From: Oppiella nova
Taxonomy: Eukaryota > Arthropoda > Arachnida > Sarcoptiformes > Oppiidae
Direction: 5' to 3'
NCBI GenBank assembly: GCA_905397405.1
Contig: CAJPVJ010000003.1
Coordinates: 1 to 64,000 of the forward strand
Length of the DNA: 64,000 bases
In this document: positions 26,265 to 34,940 of the stretch, piece after piece
Numbering within the stretch: position 1 is the first letter of the stretch
Layout: each line of letters starts with the position of its first letter
Position numbers and translations under genes: made by a program
The notes under the pieces: generated by a model
Seen by the model: the letters and a program-made list of their open reading frames with translations, nothing else
The model's database searches: none
Told to the model about the DNA's origin: nothing

Positions 26265-28895
26265 ATGAACAATATTTTAACAACAAAGCTCAATCCACCA
26301 GTATCAATAAAACCGCAGATTGAACGTACTCTTATATTTAATCATTTAGACCAATATACGAAGGTTAAATTGATTTCTGTGATAGCTCCTGCTGGATTTG
26401 GTAAAACTACATTTTTAAATCAACTTTATCTTCAACAAAAGAAATATCGTAAAGTCATTTGGATGACGCTTGATAATGCAGACAATGACTTCACTCGTTT
26501 TATTCAACATTTATCATATATTTGGTTTAAAACGACGAATCAACCATTTAATAATAATTTTCTTGAAAATATTACTCAGTATTCAAATCCCTTTACAATA
26601 TTCTTAGATCAAGTAGAACATATTTATGATGAATCAACGCTCAAGTTTTTACAGCAGATCATAGATTATTTACCTTCACATAGCCAAATTGTCATCGGTT
26701 CTCGACAGTTACTGCCATTAAAAATTGCCTCATTACGCATTCGTTGTCAAATTTTAGAAATTAATCAAGAAGCACTCAGTTTCAATGCAGATGAGATAAA
26801 TAAGCTTGCTCTAAATGATTATGGCTTTCAGCTCAATCCAAATGAAATTAACCTGTTACTTAAAAAAACAGGAGGTTGGATTGTTGCGATTCAACAATTT
26901 GGTTTAACTTTAACTTCAAGACATTCTCTATGTACACAAATTCAAAAGTTTTCAATTAACCATACTGAACTTAATCATTTTTTAAGTGAAGAAATCTTAA
27001 ATCAATTACCCAATAATCTTCAGGATTTTTTATTGAATTGTAGTGTCTACTCGCAATTTTCTGTTGCTGATTGTGATTGGTTGCTCAAAACAAATAATAG
27101 TGCCCATTTACTCAAACAGTTAGAACAAAAAAATCTTTTCCTTATCCCTATGGATCAGCAAGGTGAAAAATATCGTTTCCATAGTTTATTCTTAAGTTAT
27201 TTACGTAATCAGTTTAAAAGTATATACCCAGAAAAATTTAGATCACAGCATTTACGTGCTGCAAAACGTCTACTTTATTTAAATCAACCTATTGAAGCCA
27301 TTGAGCACTATTTGCTTGCAAAAGAGTTTGACAAGTGCGTCGAACTTTTGACTCTACATGGCCAAGCATTATTAGAAAAAGGTAGAGTGCGATTTTTATT
27401 ACGCTGTTTGGATCAAATACCAGCTCATATTTTTGAAAATTTGCAACACTTACAAACAGCATATACATTAGCTTTAATTTTAAACCGCCGTTATGATGAA
27501 GCTAAATATGTCATCGAGAAAATGAAAAGGCAAAAATTGCTGTCTAATATTGAAACTAAAATATTAGATTGCTTATGGCTCTCAATGACAGATCGTATAG
27601 CAGAAAGTTTTGCTGCCTGTGAAGAACTTTATAATAGACAAAATGAATCTGATAACTTGTTGAATAACTTTTTTATTTCAATTTATTCCCATTACTTAAT
27701 TGCATATAACAAAATTGATTATGCTCGAAAACTGATTCATAAAGTTATCAATAATTCTCGATATAATCGAAATACTTTTGTACAAACGCTTTATGAGTAC
27801 AATGAAGGTTGTATAGAGTTACAACAAGGTCATTTAAATCAAGCTTATATTAGATGGTATACAAATTATAATTGTAGCTGGCGAGAACATCAGAATAGTG
27901 TATCTGGTGGTCATGCAATGATTGGAGTTCCTTTAGCTGAAATTTTATATGAAAGAAATCAGTTAGAGGAATCATTTAGTTTAATCAAAAATTGTCTCCC
28001 TTACGCACGTCAAAATGGACACATAGATTCATTAATATCTGCCTATAGTCTATTTGCTAAAATTGAATACAGGTTAAATCATGATAAAACTGCAGCATTA
28101 TGCTGTCTTAAAGAACTTGAATATATTGGAGCAGATTTTAACTTTACCCGTGTTAAAGCTAATGCGCTCCTTGAACAAGCAAGAATACATTGGCTGAATA
28201 AAGATTATTATCTTGCTCATAAAATTTTAAATGAAATCATTGATTTGGATGTTTGGCGTACACTAGATCATTTTTATATGCCAGCTCAATATCTCGATAC
28301 TCCCCAAATGCTTATATGGCGAATTGATATAAGTAATAATGATGGAAAAAAGCATGAGGAAAAAATTCAAGACTTAATTAAACATGCACAAACTTTACTT
28401 CATGAAAGACGTGCGATTAAATTAAAAATGATACTTTCTACTCTTTATTTTAGCGAAAATAATCAGAAACAAGCCTTTGATTGTTTTACAAGCATCCTGT
28501 TAGATATTGGTAATGAAAAGTACCTTAGAAGCTTTTTAGACGAAGGCCCTATTATGCATAAATTAATTTATGCTTTTTATGAAAATTATAGTGAATCATT
28601 TCACCTAGATTCAAATACTCGTAAAATTTTAGAACTGTTAATTTCGCTAGTTGATCATTCTAAAATCAAAGAAGTACACCCAAATATAAAGAATGTATCT
28701 TATGATGCTTTAAGTAAACGAGAATTAGAAATTTTAAGTCATGCCGCTGAAGGATTACGTAATCAAGAAATTGCAGATAAAATTTTTTTAGCAGTGACAA
28801 CGGTTAAGGCCCATCTTAGACGTATACACTCTAAACTGGATGCACATTCTCGTACAGAAGCTGTTGCCATAGCGAGGAAGAATGGATGGTTATAG
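26265..28895 (+). CDS. LAL-type (MalT/AlkS-like) LuxR regulator 2
   Basis: An 876-aa protein. It opens with TTKLNPPVSIKPQIERT, the classic MalT-family start, then Walker A APAGFGKTT at 41-49 and a Walker B-like TIFLDQVEHI near 105. A long TPR-like middle follows, and a C-terminal LuxR helix-turn-helix covers about 812-870 (LSKRELEILSHAAEGLRNQEIADKIF, TTVKAHLRRIHSKLDAHSRTEA). It lies 90 bp after rubredoxin on the same strand. With regulator 1 it brackets most of the island; the two are clearly different proteins, not a recent duplication. One or both may bind the shared 19-bp motif. Confidence 0.88.
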   Translation: MNNILTTKLNPPVSIKPQIERTLIFNHLDQYTKVKLISVIAPAGFGKTTFLNQLYLQQKKYRKVIWMTLDNADNDFTRFIQHLSYIWFKTTNQPFNNNFLENITQYSNPFTIFLDQVEHIYDESTLKFLQQIIDYLPSHSQIVIGSRQLLPLKIASLRIRCQILEINQEALSFNADEINKLALNDYGFQLNPNEINLLLKKTGGWIVAIQQFGLTLTSRHSLCTQIQKFSINHTELNHFLSEEILNQLPNNLQDFLLNCSVYSQFSVADCDWLLKTNNSAHLLKQLEQKNLFLIPMDQQGEKYRFHSLFLSYLRNQFKSIYPEKFRSQHLRAAKRLLYLNQPIEAIEHYLLAKEFDKCVELLTLHGQALLEKGRVRFLLRCLDQIPAHIFENLQHLQTAYTLALILNRRYDEAKYVIEKMKRQKLLSNIETKILDCLWLSMTDRIAESFAACEELYNRQNESDNLLNNFFISIYSHYLIAYNKIDYARKLIHKVINNSRYNRNTFVQTLYEYNEGCIELQQGHLNQAYIRWYTNYNCSWREHQNSVSGGHAMIGVPLAEILYERNQLEESFSLIKNCLPYARQNGHIDSLISAYSLFAKIEYRLNHDKTAALCCLKELEYIGADFNFTRVKANALLEQARIHWLNKDYYLAHKILNEIIDLDVWRTLDHFYMPAQYLDTPQMLIWRIDISNNDGKKHEEKIQDLIKHAQTLLHERRAIKLKMILSTLYFSENNQKQAFDCFTSILLDIGNEKYLRSFLDEGPIMHKLIYAFYENYSESFHLDSNTRKILELLISLVDHSKIKEVHPNIKNVSYDALSKRELEILSHAAEGLRNQEIADKIFLAVTTVKAHLRRIHSKLDAHSRTEAVAIARKNGWL

Positions 28896-28979
28896 TGATC
28901 AATAGGCTAAACTATTAACGACGTATGATTTTGCTGCTGAATATTTGAAAGTTAAATTTTCTTGCTGTTCCTATAACTA

Positions 28980-29045
28980 AGTTACAGCTTTGATAGAAGC
29001 TTAGAATGTCCACCAATATATTTTGTGATGGCCTGAATCAAGAAA
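28980..29045 (-). pseudogene. Remnant of a metC-like gene
   Basis: On the minus strand this short stretch reads FLIQAITKYIGGHSKLLS in one frame, matching VSIQAVTKYIGGHSDILM of the metC gene at 9554-10723, including the PLP lysine motif. The DNA identity is strongest over 29005-29040 against about 10088-10125. Nothing of the flanking enzyme remains. It lies just beyond the stop of the Lrp gene in the same orientation. It is a host enzyme fragment, probably from an older paralogue. Confidence 0.7.
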
Positions 29046-29078
29046 TTCGCTCTGATTTTTATTAAAAAATATCAATGA

Positions 29079-29549
29079 TCAAAGAAAATTTAAAGGTAAT
29101 TCCGTCGTATACTTAATTTGCTCCATCGCAAAACTGGAGCTCACATCAGTAAGACCAGAAATTTGAATTATTTTTTTATAGACTTTGTCATACTCAAGCA
29201 CATCGGGTACAGCGACTTTTAACAAATAATCAGTCTCTCCAGCCATTCGATACACTTCTATAACTTCATCGATTGTATGGATATGATTGTGAAATTTTTC
29301 AATCCATTCTGCATTATGTTGTGCTGTTTTAATAAAAACCATAACAATCACATTGATATTTAGTTTTTTACGATCTAATAAAGCAACTTTGGCGCGAATG
29401 ATGCCTTCTTCTTCCATTTTATGAATGCGTCGCCAACATGCGGTATTACTTAATCCAATACGATCTGCGATATCGCCAATCGCCCAAGTACAATCTTTTT
29501 GTAATAGTTCCAAAATGCCACGATCGTATTTATCTAGCTGTAATTTCAT
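29079..29549 (-). CDS. Lrp/AsnC-family regulator
   Basis: A 156-aa Lrp-type protein. The helix-turn-helix spans about residues 5-55 (LDKYDRGILELLQKDCTWAIGDIADRIGLSNTACWRRIHKME), followed by the RAM ligand domain (VIEVYRMAGETDYLLKVAV). This branch often controls a neighbouring amino-acid or Cys/Met PLP enzyme; the metC-like remnant next to it supports that. The frame opens at 29588, but ATG at 29549 begins the family domain. A small dyad (29605-29616) lies 56 bp upstream. Confidence 0.85.
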   Translation of the reverse strand: MKLQLDKYDRGILELLQKDCTWAIGDIADRIGLSNTACWRRIHKMEEEGIIRAKVALLDRKKLNINVIVMVFIKTAQHNAEWIEKFHNHIHTIDEVIEVYRMAGETDYLLKVAVPDVLEYDKVYKKIIQISGLTDVSSSFAMEQIKYTTELPLNFL

Positions 29550-29604
29550 GCAGTTCACTTTATATAAGAAATTAAAAAAATAAGTCACTGATTTATCTAT
29601 GGTT

Positions 29605-29616
29605 GGAATGATATTC
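29605..29616. promoter_or_regulatory. Small dyad upstream of the Lrp gene
   Basis: GAAT-GAT-ATTC has the same four-base cores and three-base centre as the palindrome upstream of metC (GGAAT-TTT-ATTCC). It may be an autoregulatory Lrp site. Confidence 0.3.
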
Positions 29617-29751
29617 TATTTTTGACAAGATAAATAGATTTTTAATTCTTAATGCTGATTACTTGAAATTCTCATTCAAATAAAGAGCAGTTCAGATAAG
29701 TTATGGCTCTATTCACTGTTTTTTTAATACATTGCAAATAAAAATACGGCG

Positions 29752-30645
29752 TTAAAGCGATTGGAAAAGTTCTTGTAGTGTTTGGATAAACCATGTTCTG
29801 GCTTCTATGTCATCTCGATGGTTATACCAATTGGCACTTACATTAAACGGTTTAACTGAAAATGGTAATTCAAAAATATTGACATCACCATTACGCGCAT
29901 ATACTTTTGCTGCCCTTGAAGGCAAAGTCACTAATAATTCAGAACTGGTCACAACATCTTGTAAAACACTAAAATGAGGAAGCTCAAGCATGATTTTTCT
30001 TTTTAAGCCCAATTCTTTCAGCCTTTGATCAATTTCAATATGACCTGTTGAAGATTTAATAGCAGCATGATTTTCTTGAAAATATTGTTCTAAACTCAGT
30101 GTATCCCTGATACGTGGATGGTACTTATGCGCAATGCACATATAGCGTTCTTCAAATAAATTACGTGATTCAATTTTAGGCATAACGGTATAACTACTAT
30201 TGAATACAGCAACATCTAAAAAGCCTTCAGTCAGCCAGTCTTCTACTTTATGCGATTGAATTTCTTCAATTTCCACCTTAATAAATGGTGCTTCTTTAGA
30301 AAGGTATTGAATTAAAGAAGGTAGTAAACATATTTCACCCAAATCAGATAAGCCTAAACGAAATATCCGAGTTGACGTTTTTGGGTCAAAGTATTTAGAC
30401 GCTGTAATTGCCATTTCAATATCGGTAATTGCTTGCCTAAAGCTTGGGTATAAACTTTGTGCCAACTTGGTCGGTTTGACTCCAAACTTATCTCGTTCAA
30501 ATAAAGGGTCATTTAAAAATTTACGTAGGCGATTTAGATTGTAGGTGACAGAAGGTTGGCTTAAATTGAGGCGTTCAGCCGCATGACTAATATTTTTAGT
30601 TTCAAAGACGATAATAAAAACTTTAATAAGACTTAGATCAATCAA
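29752..30645 (-). CDS. salR: LysR-family regulator of the salicylate module
   Basis: A 297-aa LysR protein of the NahR/NodD-like branch, with MIDLSLIKVFIIVFETKNISHAAERLNLSQPSVTYNLNRLR in two parts as its winged helix-turn-helix and a C-terminal effector domain. It is coded 48 bp downstream of the transporter gene on the same strand as the salicylate hydroxylase, so it probably activates the cluster with salicylate as effector. The symbol follows the salAR arrangement of Acinetobacter baylyi and is tentative. Confidence 0.78.
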   Translation of the reverse strand: MIDLSLIKVFIIVFETKNISHAAERLNLSQPSVTYNLNRLRKFLNDPLFERDKFGVKPTKLAQSLYPSFRQAITDIEMAITASKYFDPKTSTRIFRLGLSDLGEICLLPSLIQYLSKEAPFIKVEIEEIQSHKVEDWLTEGFLDVAVFNSSYTVMPKIESRNLFEERYMCIAHKYHPRIRDTLSLEQYFQENHAAIKSSTGHIEIDQRLKELGLKRKIMLELPHFSVLQDVVTSSELLVTLPSRAAKVYARNGDVNIFELPFSVKPFNVSANWYNHRDDIEARTWFIQTLQELFQSL

Positions 30646-30693
30646 TTGTAATATCTCTATTGAATGAGGGAGGTAGACCTCCCTGCTCTACTT

Positions 30694-32046
30694 TTAGATT
30701 TGTAGCGCTTTCACCGCCAATTTTGTTTTTTTCAAGCGTAAGTGAATCATTGATACACTCATTACTGCAATAATACAGGGAATTGATAATGCAATAAAAT
30801 TATAATTAATTGGCAAACTTAAGCTTAATAACCAACCACATAAGATTGGCCCTAAAATTGCGCCTAAGCGCCCCACACCTAAAGCCATTCCTAAGCCTGT
30901 TGCACGAATATTGGACGAATAAAATTGAGACATATACGCCAATAATAAGATTTGCCCACCAATTGATGCAGCACCTGCAACAGCAATACAAAAATAAAGA
31001 ATGATCGTCGGTAAATTATAACTCAGTAAAATTAATGCGATCGCACCACTTAAAAACAGTGAGCATAATACCTTTGCAAGATTAAAACGATCCGCTAAGT
31101 AGCCACCACAAATTGCGCCAAGCATTCCCCCAATATTTAAAGCCAATAGAAAAACCAAACTGGTCGATAAATCATAGCCTGCTTCTACCATTAATTTAGG
31201 TAACCAATTGCCTAAAGCATAGACCAGTACAAGCGCCATAAATACGCTGCCCCAGAATAAGAGTGTTACCATCCCACGATTTTCTGCAAATAAATCCTTG
31301 ATCGGGGTTTTAGAGCTAGATTGATTGTCTTGATGAAGACCAATTTGAGTCTGAGACGTATAGGTAATATTGCCGTCAATTTGTTTAAGGATCTCAATGG
31401 CTTTGTCGGTTTTATCACGGCGCACCAAATAATCAATCGATTCTGGTAACAGCTTCCAGATTATGGGAATGAGTAAAAGTGGTGTGCCTCCTAGAATAAA
31501 CATAATTTTCCAACCAAATTGCGGAACTAACCACATTCCTAATAAAGCTGAACACATCCCACCAACTGCATAACCACTAAACATTAAGGAAACCAAGGTT
31601 GAGCGTAGTTTTTTAGGTGCATATTCCGTCATCAAGGCGATTACATTTGGCATGACCCCGCCTAAACCCAAACCAGCCAAAAACCGAAAGATTCCAAAAC
31701 TTTGTGGATTATTGGCATAACCACAAAGTAAAGTAAAACCACTGAATAAACAGATACATAAAATAATTAATTTTTTGCGGCTAAATCCATAGCTTTCTAA
31801 TTTATCACTCAGGCTACCGAAAATAATCGCACCAAACATCATCCCAAATAAGGCGACACTGCCCAGAAATCCAGCCGTAATGCTGTCAATTTTCCATTCT
31901 GCCATCAACTTGGGTAAAGCAACACCGTAAATCACTAGATCATAACCATCAAAGATAATAATCAATGCACTGAGTAGAATCACCCGCCAATGAATGGCTT
32001 TTAATTTAGCATGATCAATAATTTCATTTGCATTTATGAATTGCAT
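30694..32046 (-). CDS. AAHS-family aromatic acid/H+ symporter
   Basis: A 450-aa major facilitator with about twelve hydrophobic segments. FDGYDLVIYGVALP in the first helix is the AAHS signature with paired acidic residues needed for aromatic acid uptake; GSLSDKLESYGFSRKK is the loop 2-3 motif A. BenK, PcaK and VanK of Acinetobacter belong here. Lying between salicylate hydroxylase and its regulator, it most likely imports salicylate. Gaps of 45 and 48 bp to its neighbours suggest one operon. Confidence 0.88.
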   Translation of the reverse strand: MQFINANEIIDHAKLKAIHWRVILLSALIIIFDGYDLVIYGVALPKLMAEWKIDSITAGFLGSVALFGMMFGAIIFGSLSDKLESYGFSRKKLIILCICLFSGFTLLCGYANNPQSFGIFRFLAGLGLGGVMPNVIALMTEYAPKKLRSTLVSLMFSGYAVGGMCSALLGMWLVPQFGWKIMFILGGTPLLLIPIIWKLLPESIDYLVRRDKTDKAIEILKQIDGNITYTSQTQIGLHQDNQSSSKTPIKDLFAENRGMVTLLFWGSVFMALVLVYALGNWLPKLMVEAGYDLSTSLVFLLALNIGGMLGAICGGYLADRFNLAKVLCSLFLSGAIALILLSYNLPTIILYFCIAVAGAASIGGQILLLAYMSQFYSSNIRATGLGMALGVGRLGAILGPILCGWLLSLSLPINYNFIALSIPCIIAVMSVSMIHLRLKKTKLAVKALQI

Positions 32047-32091
32047 AATAGACCTCCCTGGTCATATTGTCCTGTTTGTAATCTTTGTTGT

Positions 32092-33378
32092 TTAAGTCGT
32101 CATTTCAGTGTGCTGTAGTTGTTTTGCTAATGCTGCTTTAGCTGTCTGAATATCATCTTCAAGCGAATGCTGCCACAACCAGTCAAAACGCTGTGCCAAA
32201 TGTTGGCCTATTGATTCAAAATCAGGATATTTCGATGAATATAGCTCATAGATTTCACCTGATTCACGCGAGGTATTTTGAACTTTTACGGCACGCGCTA
32301 ATCGAACTTGCTCATAGATTTCTGATACAGCTTTGATAGATTCAGATGTCAACTCAGGGTTTTCTAATAATTTAGCTAAAATCAAAGCATCCTCTAAACC
32401 TTGTCCGGCACCAGCACCTTGATGCGGTAACATGGCATGAGCAGCATCGCCAATCAAAATCACATTATTGCATTTGTTTTTATAGCTTTCTAAAGGTTGA
32501 ATTTCATGTAATGCCCAAATTGTTGGTGAGTCGATCAGATCCAATAATGCCTTACAACTCTCGCTCCAGTCTGCAAAATCAGCCAGCATGGCTTGTTTTG
32601 AAACAGGTGATGTCCATGGTGTATTCTCTGCTAATACAGTTTGAGTGCGATCTGACTTAAATGCGACAATGTTAATTTCTTCACCCTGACGGATTGGGAA
32701 AGTTAAGATATGTTTATCTTTCCCTAAAAGCATTTGTGGTACATCGGCAATTTCGGCGTCATTTCCCAGTTTTGCAATGGCTTGTTTAAAATCTTGAAAT
32801 TTAATAATTCCACGATATGCCCACGTCCCTGAAAACTGAGGTTCAACACGCGCTAATTGACTAGAGTCAAGCACATGGTTTCGAACAACTGAACGGATCC
32901 CGTCACAACCAATCACATAATCAAATGTAATATGATGACCATCTATAAAGTGAATTGTCGCTTGTTCTTCATCTGCCTCAATTTCTTGTACGCGTTTATT
33001 AAAATGTACATTTGTTAAAGGCACCAACGGAATTAAACGATCAAGAAAATCTGCACGATGTACCGAAGATTGCCCGACTTGTGGTGCAATCGATGCAGAT
33101 AGATACTCATCGGTATAACCATTACGCCATTGAAACCAAATATCGGTGTATGGTGCCTTTACCTGATCTGCGATAGATTCATACTCTTGGCTTAGACCTA
33201 ATAATTGAATGGCTTTAACTGCATTCGCACCAAACGAAATCCCTGCACCAATTTCAGAAAACTGTGATGCAGACTCAAAGAGATGTACATCTAAATGTTT
33301 ATTTTTGACCAATTGAGTCGTGAGTGCTAAGCCCGCAATACCACCACCAATCACAGCAACTCTAATTTTTTTGTCCAT
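32092..33378 (-). CDS. salA: Salicylate 1-hydroxylase-like FAD monooxygenase
   Basis: A 428-aa class A flavin monooxygenase. GGGIAGLALT (residues 11-20) binds the ADP part of FAD, YVIGCDGIRSVVR is the DG motif, and LIGDAAHAMLPHQGAGAGQGLEDA is the GD motif. Length and the Q-GAGAGQGLEDA stretch fit NahG/SalA enzymes, which turn salicylate to catechol with loss of CO2, using NADH. Catechol genes are not in this window. A bulged inverted repeat upstream (33411-33447) may be the SalR site. Confidence 0.85.
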   Translation of the reverse strand: MDKKIRVAVIGGGIAGLALTTQLVKNKHLDVHLFESASQFSEIGAGISFGANAVKAIQLLGLSQEYESIADQVKAPYTDIWFQWRNGYTDEYLSASIAPQVGQSSVHRADFLDRLIPLVPLTNVHFNKRVQEIEADEEQATIHFIDGHHITFDYVIGCDGIRSVVRNHVLDSSQLARVEPQFSGTWAYRGIIKFQDFKQAIAKLGNDAEIADVPQMLLGKDKHILTFPIRQGEEINIVAFKSDRTQTVLAENTPWTSPVSKQAMLADFADWSESCKALLDLIDSPTIWALHEIQPLESYKNKCNNVILIGDAAHAMLPHQGAGAGQGLEDALILAKLLENPELTSESIKAVSEIYEQVRLARAVKVQNTSRESGEIYELYSSKYPDFESIGQHLAQRFDWLWQHSLEDDIQTAKAALAKQLQHTEMTT

Positions 33379-33410
33379 TTTAGCATTCCTTACTAAATTG
33401 CTTAGAATTC

Positions 33411-33447
33411 TATAATTGGTTATTTTTTAGAATAAATCCAATTTATA
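33411..33447. promoter_or_regulatory. Inverted repeat upstream of the salicylate hydroxylase gene
   Basis: TATAATTGG and CCAATTTATA pair with one bulged base, and inner TTATT/AATAA bases continue the symmetry. It lies 33-69 bp upstream of the start, in the zone where a LysR activator would bind. Confidence 0.4.
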
Positions 33448-33550
33448 ATTTTAGGTTTATACTATCTAGATTTTTGATATTTATTTAAATAAATCTCTTT
33501 CATAAATCAAAAAATGATCATGTTGAATGAATCATATTGCGATTGAAAGT

Positions 33551-33590
33551 TCCTTCTCCCTTTTAGAGAAGGCTAGGATGAGGGGAATTT
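33551..33590 (+). repeat. REP-like short repeat
   Basis: CCTTCTC pairs with GAGAAGG around a 7-base loop and is followed by CTAGGATGAGGGGAA. This hairpin plus AGGxTGAGGG tail is a common short intergenic repeat in Acinetobacter and other genomes. The rest of 33379-33773 is AT-rich with no gene seen. Confidence 0.5.
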
Positions 33591-33773
33591 TATGTTGATT
33601 TATAGTTTTAAAAAATGACTTTTTGAAAAACTCTAAGGTATTGATATAACTAAATTATTGTTCTATTTTTTGAAGAGTGTTTTAAATATCACGCTTAGTT
33701 TCATAAATTTATTTGAGACTTAAATAAAATATTTAAGAACCTTGTCTATACAACACTATTTTTCTTATTGAAA

Positions 33774-34528
33774 TCACTTTTTAGGTTTAGACTTTTCAGA
33801 GGTTACATTGATATACGTGTAACCACGATGTTCTTCAAATTTTTCATACTTTTCGGCAACTGTTGGATCAGATAAATCCTCACCAATTTGAACATCACCA
33901 TGAATTCCATTTAAGCCATGAATTGCTGAAATGTGATTGCTCCAAGAAGTGCGGTCTGCAGTAGTCGTCTTATATTGGAGTAAATAATTGTCTAGGATTC
34001 CCTTACCTGGTTTATCAATCTCATTACTTAATGCTACGAGATAATCTGTTTTATTTGTTCTATCCCATTCTATTGAGAATCCTGCACGATAACAAAGTTC
34101 AATATGAACTAGCAGCATAGTACGACCATTTCCATCTAAAAAAGGATGACCATATGCAAATAATCCCATGATCTCGCCAAACTTGTGATTCATCATTTTA
34201 GGATCATTGGCTAAACCTAAGCCTTGTTCTATAGCCAGCTGTGCTGACATAGGATGTGCAAATAATGTATCTACTTTTTTTATCGCGCAATTTGGTGAAG
34301 TGATTGATCTATCTTGGCCAGCCCAAGGATAATAATCTGAAAACAAAATATGATGAACTTTTAGGAAATCTGCATAAGTTATATGCGGACATGATGCTAA
34401 ATAATCTAAGGCTGTATCAATATTCGCTTCAAAATAAGCATGTTCAAAACGCTTATTTCTAAATTTTTATCTTTTCTGAAATTGCGTAAATAACCATTTG
34501 TCTCAAAATCATTAAAGGGATCAAACAT
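33774..34528 (-). pseudogene. Fic-family toxin-type gene, broken fossil
   Basis: A Fic-domain gene of the toxin-antitoxin type. Recognisable parts are the Fic fold with its core HPFLDGNGR region and an N-terminal segment upstream. It appears broken, with about one break, and young, since both parts are otherwise well kept. Its start overlaps the end of the preceding small gene by 8 bases, the tight coupling usual in toxin-antitoxin pairs. Confidence 0.75.
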
Positions 34529-34775
34529 GTTGAGTTTCATCAAAATAACGGCCAAGCAAAATCAACATTTGTGAACCATCGATCACATTTGCTCGACGTA
34601 AAGCAATTACTAATTTTTCAGTTTCGTCTGGTTTAACATCATCATCAGCTAAACGTGTAATCGTTTGAGCCAATAGACTACTTCCAGTATTGATATAACT
34701 TATATGGTTTTGACGTGCGAGTTTCGCTATATATCTTTTCAACCCTTTATGTGGAATTTCATTCACATTCAGCAT
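34521..34775 (-). CDS. Small antitoxin-like partner of the Fic gene
   Basis: An 84-aa protein, mainly alpha-helical by composition, with no motif I recognise. Notable stretches are HKGLKRYIAKLARQ and DDVKPDETEKLVIALRRANV. The downstream Fic-family gene starts inside its last codons, which is the only basis for calling it an antitoxin partner. The frame is intact and complete. Confidence 0.6.
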   Translation of the reverse strand: MLNVNEIPHKGLKRYIAKLARQNHISYINTGSSLLAQTITRLADDDVKPDETEKLVIALRRANVIDGSQMLILLGRYFDETQHV

Positions 34776-34940
34776 TACAAAGTTCCTTAATAAAACTGCC
34801 CCTCTATTATAACATGGGTAACTTCTACACTATTAAAAAATGAAGTGCTATTGACGGCTCGTTAATTAAATTATCTAACCGCCAAATATTAAAGTAGTCT
34901 ACGCCTCAATTTAAATTACCAACAGGCTCAGCAAGTTTCT

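Noticed and set aside
11130-28895. Transposon or integrative element ends around the island
   Set aside because: No transposase, integrase, tRNA target or terminal repeats were found at either edge, so a mobile-element label is unsupported.
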